Below, in pieces: positions 10,776-23,400 of a stretch of 64,000 bases of DNA; position 1 is the first letter of the stretch; every line of letters begins with the position of its first letter. Both the position numbers and the translations under genes were made by a program. Source of the stretch: Prunus persica (Eukaryota; Streptophyta; Magnoliopsida; Rosales; Rosaceae); assembly GCF_000346465.2 (NCBI RefSeq), contig NC_034009.1, positions 7,907,251 to 7,971,250 on the forward strand, written 5' to 3'. The notes below the pieces were generated by a model that did no database searches, had not been told where the DNA came from, and saw only the letters and a program-made list of their open reading frames with translations.

Positions 10776-13007
10776 ATGGATGCAGGATCAATGAGTTCTT
10801 CGTCTAAGTTGAAGTCAGAGTCAAGCTGGCCTCTTCGACAACAACTTCTTCAGGAAAGGAATACTAGGGAAAATGTAAGTTTTTTTTTATATCTTACACG
10901 TGGATCTTTATTAGTGTCCAAACCATTATAGATTGAATTGGATTTTCTTTATTGATTGGACTTTTCCGTTTTGAATCTTTTTATCCTAGCGTTTGGGGTT
11001 CATCTAGTTTGGGATCTGATGTAAGTTTTTTTTCTTTTCAAAATACCAAATTGATCTTTATTAGGGTTCGATCTATATGACCACTGAAATCAGGTGTTCT
11101 GTTATTCTTTGAATTGGATTTTCGATCTATACCAAGTTCTTTATATGAAGTTTATCTTTATTAGGATTCAATCTGTTTGATTGCTGATTGATTTTAGGGG
11201 TTCTGTTTTACTTTGAATTGGATTTTCTCTGTTCATTGGACTTTTTATTTCTGAATCTTGTTCCCCTTACATGTGCATGTATTTATCTGGTTTTCTGTTA
11301 ATCTATTTTGGGATCTGATGTTAAATTGAATTTGAAAAACAGTTAGAAATATGATTGAAATGTGAGTTTTAATCTTTAATAGACTGATATTCTGATGTGC
11401 TTGCGTTATGTGACTATCAGCTGGACAGGTTCATCCCCAACAGATCAGCGATGGATTTTGATTTCGCACACTTCATGCTTACTGAAGGTAGGAAAGTTAA
11501 GAAAAACCCAGCTATGGTATCTTCCCCATCCAAAGAGGCCTATCGGAAGCAGTTGGCAGAGTCCATGAACATGAACCGGACTCGAATCCTAGCTTTCAAG
11601 AACAAGCCTCCGGCCCCTGTAGAGCTCTTCCCACGCGAGTTCTCTTCTTTACCACAGGAAAAACCGGCAAAGCCCCGAAGGCACATTCCTCAAGTGAGTG
11701 TATATTTGATTTTGATCTCATGACTGGATTATATTTGCTTGAATGTAATTGGTTATTTTGAAAGTAGTTGTTGTATAACTGACTACTTATGATTTGATCA
11801 TATATGCAGACTTCAGAGAGGACATTGGATGCTCCCGATCTTGTGGATGATTACTACCTAAATTTGTTGGATTGGGGAAGCTGCAATGTTATCACGATAG
11901 CTCTTGCAAACACAGTTTATTTGTGGGATGCTACCAATGGTTCTACTTCGGAGGTCACCACATTTGAGGATGAAGTCGGACCTGTTACCAGTGTGAGTTG
12001 GGCGCCTGATGGACGCCACATTGCAATTGGACTGGACAATTCTGAAGTACAGTTGTGGGATTCGACTGCTAATAAGCAGGTTGGTTTGTTTTTGTTGTCT
12101 TTTATCTTTGTTCCTTTCATATTCCTCCCTTTCTGTTTTACATTACCTGCTGCCTGATTTTGCTAACATTTTTTGGTTATTGTGATGTTTCTTTCTTTAG
12201 CTGAGAACTTTGAGAGGTTGCCACAGATCACGAGTAGGCTCCATTGCATGGAACAATCACATTCTTACAACTGGAGGAATGGATGGCTGTATCGTTAATA
12301 ATGATGTAAGAGTTAGATCACATATTGTTGAGACATACAGAGGACACGAACAAGAGGTTTGTGGGCTTAAATGGTCAGCCTCAGGCCAGCAATTAGCTAG
12401 TGGAGGAAATGATAACCTCCTCCATATATGGGACAGATCAGTGGCGTCTTCAAATTCACCGACTCAGTGGCTTCACAGGCTTGAAGACCATACAGCTGCT
12501 GTGAAAGCCCTTGCTTGGTGTCCTTTCCAGGGCAACTTATTAGCTTCTGGTGGAGGTGGGGGTGATCGGTGCATAAAGTTTTGGAACACCCACACAGGTG
12601 CATGTCTGAACTCGGTCAACACTGGCTCTCATGTTTGTGCTTTGCTGTGGAACAAGAATGAAAGAGAGCTGCTTAGTTCACATGGATTTACCCAAAATCA
12701 GCTTACTCTTTGGAAGTACCCCTCAATGGCTAAAATTACAGAACTCACTGGCCATACTTCTAGAGTTCTTTATATGGCTCAGGTAACAACCTTAACCTTA
12801 TAAATATCATAAATCATGTTTCCTCTTAGACAAAATACTAAATTCTCTTATGTTGCAAATCTTCAGAGCCCGGATGGTTGCACAGTGGCATCAGCAGCTG
12901 GTGATGAAACACTCAGATTCTGGAATGTTTTTGGGGTTCCTGAGGTGGCTAAACCAGCTCCCAAATCTAACCCTGAGCCTTTTGCTCATTTCAATCGTAT
13001 CCGCTGA
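10776..13007 (+). CDS. CDC20: Cell division cycle protein CDC20 (APC/C activator), 454 aa, 5 exons
   Basis: Substrate-recruiting activator of the anaphase-promoting complex, acting in mitosis. Coding exons: 10776-10874, 11421-11693, 11810-12079, 12201-12782, 12867-13007; all junctions are GT-AG, all in phase 0, and they sum to 455 codons including TGA. The start is the first ATG of a leader that continues openly into the conserved N-terminus. Motifs: C-box DRFIPNR at residues 35-41, an FKNKPPAP segment, then a seven-bladed WD40 propeller (repeats such as LYLWDA, VQLWDS, LLHIWDR, IKFWNT, LRFWNV), ending with the C-terminal Ile-Arg tail (FNRIR) that docks on the APC/C. Length matches plant CDC20 proteins of about 455 aa. 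It is CDC20 rather than CCS52/FZR because of the [12 protein letters not shown] segment and the N-terminal layout, as I recall the families. Confidence 0.95.
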
Positions 13008-14334
13008 TCAAGAACATGAGAAAGTGTTCTTCTTTTCATTTCATATGGAGCCTTTTTGCGGCAGTATTCTCCCTTTGAAAGGCAAGTTAAATTGAAAAGT
13101 ACATATTTGTTGTGATTATTCTCAGTACAAAATTATTTTTTTAACTTCCCTGTTTTTGGTCGTACGCAGTGGGTGCTCAAGATGATGGATTGGAAACTCT
13201 TCCAAAACTGATCATTGAAGCTTTAGAGCTCCTTCACATTTGAGAGCACCCGCAAATTAAGCGAAGCAAATATCAACATTCAATATGATCGACCAAACAA
13301 CCTGTTCGAATAAAGTGCCATTCACTTACACCAGCAAGTAACAATAGCAGCCAAGTACAGCCTGCTAGAAGAGAGGAAAAAAGAAAAGAAAAAGAAACTA
13401 TTTGTCAAACCTCGTAATTCAAGTAGCCCTCCCCCAACCCAAAATCACAGTTCTCATCCTCAGATTTCTTAACTCTAATCACGATTACTATTATAACTAT
13501 TTTTCGTGGACGTAAAGATGACATGTTTCATTATATCAAAAATCCTAAGCACTGAAAAATAGTTTTAAAATTTTAGTTTCAAAACAAATAAGAATCTACC
13601 ATACATTTCCAATATATATCATTTAATGAGACACACAAACTTTCTAAATTAGTATATTGGTCTATCAATCACTTTTTATTTTATACCAGCGATATTAGGG
13701 AAGGGGAAGTGCATGTAGGGATGACAAGAATCTCCTGCCCTAATGATGGTGATATTTTGGGGAAAAACCTGGAGTGAGTTCGGGAATCCCCAAATTTTAT
13801 AAATCCTTGGTTGGATACGGGTCAAAATGGTACTGTTATTCCCATCTCCGAATTCGACTTGATAAGTGATATATTTAATTCTAAGTAATATGCAAATAAT
13901 ATAAACTATGTATGGTTATAATATAAAATTGTAATATTTACTTAGTTTTGTTAAATTAAATTGGGATGATTATGAGTAATTGTATTTAATTTTATAGGTC
14001 AATTAAATGTGATTGAGATTCGGAACGGATTTGCCCGAAATTTTTTATCTAGTATGGAAGCGGGAAGAAATGATATTACGATACCTGACTACGAACCGAT
14101 CCGTTACCATTTGTTAGTGCATGGATAACTACTCTTTATCCACTTAAGAAAACTACACTCCTTAAATTGAATGTTTCCACATGTACTCCTTTATTTTCCT
14201 GACGTGTACGGCCGAGATCATTCCCACACTCTAATCACCATCACCAGGATATACCGAATCTCTAGGATCGCCAAAAGGACCGAACAAAAATTGATCACAA
14301 AATTCCGGAAAACATAAAAAATATAATAAAATCG
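13008..14334. other. CDC20 3' region and spacer with a decayed transposon
   Basis: CDC20 3' untranslated sequence probably runs to about 13350. A possible 3'-UTR intron (donor near 13083, acceptor CGCAG near 13169) cannot be proved. Between about 13715 and 14110, phrases such as AGGGATGACAAGAATC, ACGGGTCAAAATGG and GAACCGATCCGTTACC look like a degenerate hAT-type non-autonomous element; I could not define its termini. No gene is seen. Confidence 0.4.
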
Positions 14335-14358
14335 AAAAAAAAAAAAAAAAAAACCACA

Positions 14359-17039
14359 ATGAGCCGGCTGTTCTGTAAATCGCTCCTCCTAACTCCCTCT
14401 CTCGTTTCCGCTCCGATAAGATTCTCATTCAAGTCCATTTCGTCACCGTCTTCCACTTCCAGGGTTCATCGTATGGCCACCGAGGCTTCGTCGTCACCGT
14501 CATCCAATGCAGACCGCGAAGCAACCTCTTCTTCTTCGTCTGCCCCCGCTTCCTCTGCCATTGATTTTCTCTCACTCTGTCACCGCCTTAAGGTAATCAA
14601 ATTTGTGTATAGCTATTTTTGTGTGTTTGGTTGTGGGAATGGGTTTTGGATTGTTTGGTTTTGAATGTGTATTTGTTCTTATTGGGAATTAGACTACGAA
14701 ACGAGCTGGATGGGTGAAGAGAGATGTAAAGGATCCAGAGTCTATAGCTGACCATATGTACCGAATGGGATTAATGGCTCTGATTGCTTCTGATATCCCC
14801 GGTGTCGATCGAGACAAGTTGAGTTTTGCGATTACTTCAATTTCTATTTTTATGGGTCTCGGGGTGTTTTTTAAGATTTGTTTTTACTTAATTTCAGGTG
14901 CATAAAAATCGCCCTTGTTCATGATATTGCTGAAGGTGAACGAAAATTAAACTCTGTACATTTTTCTTTGATAGTTGGATAATGGAAATGAAAATGTAGA
15001 AATATTGTAAGCAAAAAATGGTATGTAGAAATGAAGTATCTCTTACACAGAGTAAGCATGTTATGCTAACAGAATGGTATCAGAAATACACATAGACAAG
15101 AGCCCATGTGGATTATTTTAAAAAAAAATCCACAGTATGCTAGAGGGACTATCTGGATTGTAATAAAAAAAAAAACCCAGAAACTTGATTTTTCAAACAA
15201 CAATTGTTTTTTGAAATCTGATTTATCATTGCTATTAAGGTCGTAATTTTTTGCTTCATTATAATTTCTTGGATAGCCATTGTTGGGGACATAACGCCCT
15301 CCGATGGGGTTCCGAAGGCTGAGAAGAGTCGAAGAGAGCAAGAGGCATTAGACCACATGTGCAAATTACTTGGTGGAGGGAAAATAGGTTTTAAACTAGT
15401 TCATCCCAGGATTGTGCATTTGTTATTCTTATACCTGAAATCGGTAATTATTTCTCACATTTTGGTTGCTTTATTTGCTTTTCGTATTTCAGCAGAAGAG
15501 ATAGGTGAATTGTGGATGGAGTATGAGGGGAATTCCTCGCCAGAAGCTAAAATTGTTAAGGACCTTGACAAGGTATGTAATTTTTTTCACTCTTGTTAAA
15601 TGAATGAACTTTGATTCTACTTTTAATTAGTGTCTAGTCATATTATGGTAAAATTAAGTGTAGTTGGCCAGCCAATGATCTTTGTTGATGTGGTCTGGAA
15701 GAGATGTATGCAGCACTATCTGTATTGGGATTAAGGATTATGAATGATAATATGTTGAAAATTACCAACGTCTTAAATTTTCAGTCTTTGAATAGTAAAA
15801 TTAAGAATATGTTTTCGAAGTTCATTTAGAGAAAAGAGTACATAATTTACCCCCTTGAAATATTGGGGTCAGTTCATTTTGTTACTTGACTATCAAAACA
15901 TTGCAATGTAGACCCTAATGTTTGCAGTTCTTGCAACTGTTAGTTATCCGTTAACCGTTCTTTCAACATGTGGGCTCAATTATTTGCTCACACGGGCAAC
16001 TAGGTTTATATGTGGACAAAGAAAAAATGAAAAATAAAAAAACTTTAGAACATGAAATAAAAAATAAATATATAAAAGAAAACTTTGATCCCCATTTTCC
16101 CCTCAATTTTTTCCAATCCTCATAGCGTCGCCCTACTTGTGTTGTGCAATTTTCTTCTTAGTGCATGATGTATTCATTGGATTGTTTGTTGTAATTTTTC
16201 ATTCTATGCAGGTTGAGATGATACTTCAAGCCTTGGAATATGAAAAGGGTGAGGATTTTCTCTATTCATTTTAGGCTATTGATTTTAACATTCCATGTTT
16301 AGCCTCATGCACTACATATGTGGTGTGGCTGCAGAAAAAAATTGTAAAATATTCAATTTGGAGTGTAGATGGGTAAAAGAGGAGTGTCAAAATCGCTACC
16401 CTAATTTTATCATTTCTGAATTACTGTATCAATTATATTGCTAATTGTTTAATCACGCTTCACTACAGAGTCAAGACACTATGTTGTTTAACTATAAATA
16501 CACAGATGACAAGGGTGTAGTCATTTTATCTGTAACAACCGAAGAAAAAGTCATGTCATCTATCTTGTACACTAATGACAGAATTCTATGTCTGGCTAAG
16601 ATATTCTTCGTATTCTGACAATTTACTTTGGACTGAGCTTACCTTTGGATTTATGCAGATCAAGGAAAGGATTTAGAAGAGTTTTTTCAGTCAACTGCTG
16701 GTATATACATCTGGCTCTTGTAGCTAAGTTGCATCGGGATGCAAATTCTTTTCCCCTGCTTTCATTTTCCTCAAATTTCTTGAGCAGATTTCTGTGTTCA
16801 TTACATGAGATGAAGTGCCATGTGCATTTTTGTGTTAATTAAAAATTCATCCTCCAAAGGAGAATGAATTCCTTGGAGTACGAGATTCTTATCATCTCAC
16901 ACTAAAGCATGTGTATTTTCTTGTGCGATGGACTTAAGGTGAGCCTCATTTTCTTTTCTTTTCTGCAGGGAAGTTTCAGACTGATTTGGGCAAATCATGG
17001 GCTTCAGAGGTAGCATCAAGAAGGAAAAAGCAAGGCTAA
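14359..17039 (+). CDS. HDDC2: HD-domain phosphohydrolase, HDDC2/YfbR-like 5'-deoxynucleotidase, 245 aa, 8 exons
   Basis: Related to human HDDC2 and bacterial YfbR, which hydrolyse deoxynucleoside 5'-monophosphates. Exons: 14359-14592, 14693-14817, 14898-14935, 15277-15387, 15493-15572, 16212-16248, 16659-16700, 16969-17039; all GT-AG, and phases sum to 246 codons. Metal-binding HD residues are visible: His in [10 protein letters not shown], the His-Asp pair in ALVHDIAEA, and a later Asp in [10 protein letters not shown]. The first about 38 residues are rich in Ser, Arg and hydrophobics with few acidic residues ([16 protein letters not shown]), which looks like an organellar targeting peptide. 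Met39 ([11 protein letters not shown]) could give an untargeted form. A run of 19 A residues (14335-14353) sits just before the ATG. Exon 4 reads [14 protein letters not shown], which differs from the LGGGPRAEEI I recall from relatives; one junction there could be slightly misplaced. Confidence 0.9.
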
Positions 17040-17639
17040 TTTATACTAAATTTTCTGCAGTTGCGCAAGAAGAAAGCTTTAATTACTTTTCAATCCGCTC
17101 TTGATGTGTACATCGTCAATTCATTTTGTTTAATAAGAAGACGAAACATTTTAATGTAGCTTCTAGGATTACCTTAATTCTTAAGATTCACTTGAAGTTC
17201 TTAAATTCAGTTAACTCGTAATATTTTTTTAGAAATTATGATGCTCATGACAAAATTACAATTTTGGTCCTTGTAGTTTTGATCATTGTCTAACTCAGTT
17301 CCTGTATTTCGATTTGTCATTTGTATCTTTGTACATAGTTAAGGTAAAATTAATTCATGGAAGAGTAATCTTGGTCTTGTATGCGTAACCAGTTGCCTCA
17401 GTTGTATATCGAAAAAGTATTAACAGTTTGTTGGCAAATTTGGTCCCAAAATCAAGCCCTTGTTTAAAGATAAACAACCAAATGTTAAATCTGCTGTTAG
17501 TAAAGCAACTCCTTTATGATTATTTGCATCAAAATAATTTGTTTACCCGTTTTAAGAATAAAAGAAGGAAAAAGTTGCTTGAATCTCGATTTTTCAAAAT
17601 CATTTGTTTACCCGTCAATACAGTAAAGCAACTCCTTTT
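17040..17639. other. HDDC2 3' region and spacer
   Basis: No gene. After the stop, AT-rich sequence includes a phrase of the TTTTGGTCCTTGTAGTTTTGATC type (17262-17290), common at the ends of plant MITEs, but no partner arm was found. A 17-base direct repeat around TCAAAATAATTTGTTTACCCG / TCAAAATCATTTGTTTACCCG occurs at about 17529 and 17595. Confidence 0.4.
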
Positions 17640-18270
17640 GGGATTTTTGTAAAAATGTCACATGAACTTATACTTCAATGTCAATTTGTCATCTTAAAGA
17701 AAAATTTAAGAGAAATGTCACCTTAATTTTTCAAAATCCATGATTTGTCATCTGACTAACACCATTCATTTTTAAGGGTATTTTAGTCTTTTCATTTTTA
17801 AAGAAAAAAAGAAAAGAAAAAAGAGACCTCTCTCTCCCCCTTTCTCCCCCACCCCAACCCCACTCACCCTCAAAACACATCGCACAAGACCCCTCCCCTC
17901 CCCCCTCTTCTCTCTATCTCTATCTCGCTTTCTCTAAACATGTATTTTTTTTTTTTATGCATTCATTGATTATGTCTAAAATTTTCAAATATATGATTTA
18001 AAACTACTTACGCTTCCCACTCAAAATCCAACCCCTTTCTTGTTTAAAAGATATACAACTTTTTTATAATGATTTTTCCATTTTTAAAATACCCTTAAAA
18101 ATGAAAAAACTAAAATACCCTTAAAAATGGATGGAAAATTGGATGATGTTAAAGTCAGATGATAAATCATGGATTTTAAAAAATTAAGGTGACATTTCTC
18201 TTAAATTTTTCTTTAAGGTGACAAATTGAAATTGAGGTATAAGTTCAAGTGACATTTCTACAAAAATCCC
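17640..18270. mobile_element. Long-TIR MITE-like element, 631 bp
   Basis: Arms of about 120 bp at 17640-17760 and 18150-18270 are inverted copies: GGGATTTTTGTAAAAATGTC at the left, its near-complement at the right, and both arms carry AAATCCATGATTTGTCATC-type sequence. The middle has a C/T-rich tract (17823-17935). No clear target duplication and no coding capacity. Long inverted repeats favour a Mutator-like origin. Confidence 0.65.
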
Positions 18271-19396
18271 TAATTAAAAATTTCAAAATTATGAACCAAA
18301 ATAAGAAAGGATACTACTTGTCTCCTTCTTGTAAATCACAATTGAACACGTGTACAAAAAAAAATTCATCAAAAAAAAAAAAAAAACTTCTACATACATG
18401 TCATACTATCATTGGTAAGAATGTAGGAGTTCCTACTTATAGGGGAAAAGATGGAAGTATTTTTGAATGAAAGGATACTGCTCAAATTAAGGTGACAAAA
18501 ATGTAAAGTTACAACAAAGAAAAAAAATCCTAGCCACTCTCTCCGTTTGTGAGTGCCAAAGAAAAACTCCATAGAGGGGAAGCATGAAGAAGCGTCATTG
18601 CCCCTCCTCCCCTCCTTTCTCCTCGCATTTTTCTTTTGGGTTAGTGAATAAGTACATTGAGGCGTTTTGAATAAGAAACCCCCTTTGTGGTGATTTTTTC
18701 TGAGTCATTCTTAGATTGAAGTTCCCCATTACCTATTTTATGCATTCTCAAACAAATCCTTCTCCCAAAACCTGTTCTCTAACATTGCCCATGTTCTCTA
18801 AACTTGGGTCTACATTGTCTTCGACGAAGGTTGCTGCAAATCACTCAATTGTTCTTTGTTAAAGTTGTCGTTTTTGTTTATTTATTCGTATTTATGCGCA
18901 TGTAGATCGTTAGAAACTATGTTTTCCCCAGATTTGTTACGGATGCGATAACGGATGCTTTCAAACGTTAATTACTTAATTATCTTTGTTGGAGTTGTTG
19001 TCCATGTGTTGTTGTCTTATAGGTGCGTACCATCACCTGGCAAGTGCCAAGTGGTAGTGCCGTACTATTGTATAATTTTTCTATGTGGTGTTGGTCGTTT
19101 AGGCTCATGGGTTGTTTTAGGGTTTCAGTTATGTTGGGTATATGAGCTTTGTTTGGACTTATGATTATTTATGGTGATGTGAACTAGTAGTTTTAGTGCG
19201 GCTTTTGTCCGTTATAGTTTTGATTTTAGCATGTTGAAGTTTATCTAATGAAAGTTTATATTTGATGAAATAAAAACGTGACAAAAATGTGATCCAACAG
19301 AAGAAAAGAACTTTTTTATTCTGAAAAAGGAAATCCCTTTCAGCCTGTGCTAAACAATTTGAGCTGGATATATGAAAAAAATAACAATAATAATAA
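18271..19396. other. Spacer before the LTR retrotransposon
   Basis: AT-rich sequence without a convincing gene. The frame at 18955-19164 (+) encodes 69 hydrophobic residues with no family likeness. The last bases before the retrotransposon are AATAA (19392-19396), the left copy of its target duplication. Confidence 0.45.
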
Positions 19397-19577
19397 TGTT
19401 ATAAATCTAAAGGAAATTGTAGAGAGGGAATTGAGATATAGAGAAAGGAATGTTTTCTCTCTATTCATTTCTGTCAATCTTAGTATTCTCAATCTAAACA
19501 TTACAAGGAGGGGTGAACCCTTTTGTAGGTAAAGCTCCTTCCAACAAGTGGTGGGCTCCACCTTATTATTTACAACA
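19397..19577 (-). repeat. 3' LTR (minus orientation), 181 bp
   Basis: Begins TG and ends CA on either strand. It is the partner of 26131-26311 and appears identical to it. AATAA precedes it on the plus strand. The frames at 19340-19666 (-) and 19347-19532 (+) run through it and are not genes. Confidence 0.9.
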
Positions 19578-19593
19578 CTCCCCCTTGGATACC
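19578..19593 (-). other. Polypurine tract of the LTR element
   Basis: Read on the minus strand the sequence is GGTATCCAAGGGGGAG, directly abutting the TGTTGTAAAT start of the LTR. AAGGGGGAG immediately upstream of a TGTTG terminus is the usual plus-strand primer of plant Copia-type elements, and it fixes the element's orientation. Confidence 0.75.
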
Positions 19594-19607
19594 ACAAATG
19601 ATACGGA

Positions 19608-20052
19608 ATATGCCTCGTTAAAAATCTTGCCAGTAAAAACCCAGTGGGACAAAAAAAACTGGTCAAAGGGAAAAAAAGTACATAATCATGTGTAACATAA
19701 AATTCTGTGTATATTGACGCGCGTGCGACACTGCCTCGTTAAAACCTTGCCAGGAAAAAACCCAGTGGGATAAAAACCTGGACGAAGGAAAAAGAGTACA
19801 GTGTTTGAAGATCTTTATTGATAGTACGCTCCCCCTGATGCTTGACAAAATATCTTTAAGCCATACTGTTGATCATCTTTCTGAATATCATAGTTGACAC
19901 TGCTTCTGTGAGTCAATCTTGAGCGACACTGCCTCGTTAAAACCTTACCAGGAAAAACCCAGTGGGATAAAAACCTGGATGAAGGAAAAAGAGTACAGTG
20001 TATGAAGGTCTTTATTAATACCACGCTCCCCCTGATGAATATCTCCCCCTGA
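19608..20052. repeat. Triplicated block next to the 3' LTR
   Basis: Three imperfect copies start at about 19608, 19731 and 19928, each with TGCCTCGTTAAAA, a CTTGCCAG-type phrase, AACCCAGTGGGA and a GTACA end. Copies two and three continue for about 110 bp and both include TCTTTATT and GCTCCCCCTGATG. That last phrase, on the minus strand, resembles the polypurine tract. The second-to-third spacing is about 197 bp. This block is familiar from the region between pol and the 3' LTR of plant Copia elements. Confidence 0.7.
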
Positions 20053-20410
20053 AAACTTCATGACTAGCTTTTCCAGTATGCGACCATAGAAATTTCCAGA
20101 GTCCGCATATCTAATAACACTTGGGCTATTTGTAAGTTCACTCAAAAATATGCCCGTATATGGTGTTATGCTGAGATTGCATCAAATATGCCTCACATCA
20201 TCCCAAAATGATGGTGATGAAGTTGAGCTTTATCTGGAAAATACGATGTACGGTCCAATATACTTCCGGAAAATCCTTAAAGTGTCCAACGGATAATCCT
20301 CATAAAAATGCTTCAATACTTTCTTAGTATAAGCAAAAAAAAAATCTCATTTGGCACAACGCTCGATCGTTAGGTCGAGACAAATATTTCTTGAACTCTT
20401 CAGAAGTTTT

Positions 20411-23400
20411 AATGTGTTGCAAACACATTATAATCCATGTGCTCACTGAGGCAATTTATGCACATTAGTATTGAGTACAGATTTTGTGCTTCAGGCACAT
20501 GTCCTTCAGGGACTTGCTTCATGCAATTTCAATCCTTTCAAGGATTTTGTTTAAAGGGATTAAACTTTATGATACATTATATAGCTTTAACCCTGCTATT
20601 TATACATCTTTTAGGGAATCACTTCTGGTGATATACTCCGTGTATTGAATAACCCTTAAAGATAACATGTTGGTCTCCGTAAATGTGCAATAAAGGGGGG
20701 CACAATTGAATCTGTAAATATGGAGAAAACCCAACATTCCTTGTTTCTGCCAGAAACATTGTGTCATACGAAGTAGGTATATTCCCTTTTATTCCGAACA
20801 CCCAAGTATAACTTTCAGTATTAACAAATTTTGGGGTTCGTACAGTGGGTTTGTTCTTTCACGTTCATTCTCATCTATAATGGAATTACCTCATTCCATT
20901 TTGGCCAATGATATTGTCGACATTTAATAATTGAATGTGGTTCCAATTAATACAGCCCATTGATGATTTGAGTAGCTACTCCAAAACCAAAAATTGTCAT
21001 TCATCAATTCATGATCCCATCATTCTCATTTGCACGTGCATGCATCAATTATAAGCATTTCTTTGCTTTTGGGTACCCAAGCCACTTCATGGGGCTTTTA
21101 TTATGTGAGAATGTGGATTATAACCTCCAATGGAGCGTTATTTTATAGTAGGGCGTGGATAATCTCTATTTAGGGAGTTGGAACATTTAGAACCCATATA
21201 TCTGTCATGCTGCAGGCATGCCACAGATTAATACATACATGTCAATTAATTTCTGGGACTTTAACCCATACAATTTGCTACGCATTAGGCGTGCACAATA
21301 TCAATATTGACATGTCAAAGGATTGTCCTTTTGGGACTTCAATCCATATCATTTGCTACGCAACAGGCGTGCATCATATTGATCACTGCTATGCCCATAT
21401 TCTATTCTTATGGGACTTTAATATGTGCAGTGTATTATCAATGTATCCAATTTGTAATCTGTAAAATTTGCATTAATAATTCATGGATACATACAAGCCA
21501 TTCTTTTGGAACGGACTTATCTCCCCATTTGGTTACCTTTCAAGATAAAATATCAAATAAGTATATAAGCATAAAACAACACAAGTATTGCTTACATCCT
21601 TAGGTGGGAGAAACTTTTCTCAAGTATCATTCAAGCTCATATCGGCCCAGTAAATATAATGTAGCGCTTGATGATCTAGTTATATCCTGCAAGAGCAAAA
21701 ATCATAACTCTTTTGCCTCTGTCAAAACAAATAACCCTCATAATTAGGATCACTTCATGGATTCATTCTTCAGATGTTCATTCTAAAGAAATAAAATCTC
21801 TTATGAACAGAGAGTTATAAAAAGAGAAAAAATACAAAAATAATGTGATATTGATTGAAAGAGAAGGTAAGCAATCAAGGAAGGAAGCTGGTGGGAGCAG
21901 ACAATAAGCTCTCATATCTCCTAGTCTAGAAGGACTTCCGGAGATTAGAGCATAAGATCGCCTTCACAGTTTCCTGATGTAGCGGAAACGTGATCAGGGA
22001 TAGTCTCGCTTCCTGAATGGATGATCAGAGATAGTCTTGCTTCTCGGGCATATTAAGTGCTCACTGATAAGAAAAACAAGTAGATATCGCATCACTAGGT
22101 ATGGAGAAAACTGGATGTCTTCTGCAAAGAAAATTTCATTAGTAACACATTTATACACAAATAAGAGGAATAGGTAGAACCGGTGAATTTCAAATTAACC
22201 ATAGAAAAATTGCGAGATTCTCGGGATACTTTTGAAAAAGTAGCTCCGTGAAATCCGTAAAGCAAGATCGGCTTTGACGAAAATAATACTTGAAAACGCC
22301 GAAAGTGCCGACAAACATTAATGGAGGCCGCGTGAAGTTTTGGAATCTGGAAAAGAAAAAGAGAATATGGGGATCTGAGATAATATTGGGATCCTGGAAA
22401 CTGTAGCCATATTTCCTCCTATAGATATTGCCTTTGCAAAACTTGATTGGAGCAACTGCGTTTCAACTCAACTTCCTTCATTTTCTGAAACTTTAGTTTT
22501 TCTAAGACTTTCTTCTAAACCTTCTTAAAATGGCTTCCTCTTCTTCCTGCCCAAATTATTTCAATTTAAATGATGCTCCCACAACTACCAATGATGCCAA
22601 AGTTTGGCGTCCATCCTTTGTATCCCAAAATCGTCATCTCACAGTTAATGATTCTGTGATGATGAATGATGCTACTGCTGTCATAGTAGCTAGGAATTTC
22701 ATTATTCCAATGGATGAAATGTTGTTGACAGGGAGATCTGAGGAAGAGGCTATTGATGACTCAATGGCTTTTAGCATTCAGAGTGCTGCTTCTGTTTCTA
22801 ACATGGCTGATCGTTTGCGTGCCAGAGCAAACGAGGTTGAGAGGTTAACAACTGAAAATTCGTCCCTCCAAAGAATGCTTCATGAGTCTCAACAGGAGGT
22901 TGAGAAACTTAAAGGAGAGAATAATGCCTTGTTGAAACTGGTGAGTTCATACTCTGTTGATACACTGAGAAGGCTAGACATGCTGCAGGTCTTCAATAAA
23001 AGAATTTTGGGAGACCACGAGAGGCTCATGGCTAAGCTTAAGAGGCGTCGTCCTCTTCCTTCAGAGGCTTCCAGAACATAATGTATTTTTATAGATTTTA
23101 CAGGGCCTGCACCTTCATTGCAGGTGGAAAAAATCTATATGTTGTATGCTTCTTGTCTGTTATAATAATTGCGCACATTCTTAAACTTGCACCTGTGGTT
23201 TTTACATTATTTCAAAATGACGGTTTGAAACCTTGTGCCTTATAGGTTCAAATAACCACATCGACTCTCCCAAATTTCATATTTCAACGTATAGGAGCCC
23301 GGAACTTTTGGCCTGGGCTAAACACAAACTCAGAATTTATTCGCCCTTTTTCAAATGGACATGAAATATGAATTGAGTAAAAGCTACGATAATATCGCAA

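Noticed and set aside
19340..19666. 108-codon minus-strand ORF, repeated in part at 26002-26367
   Set aside because: Both are the LTR sequence read as protein; the shared peptide reflects the duplicated LTR, not a gene family.
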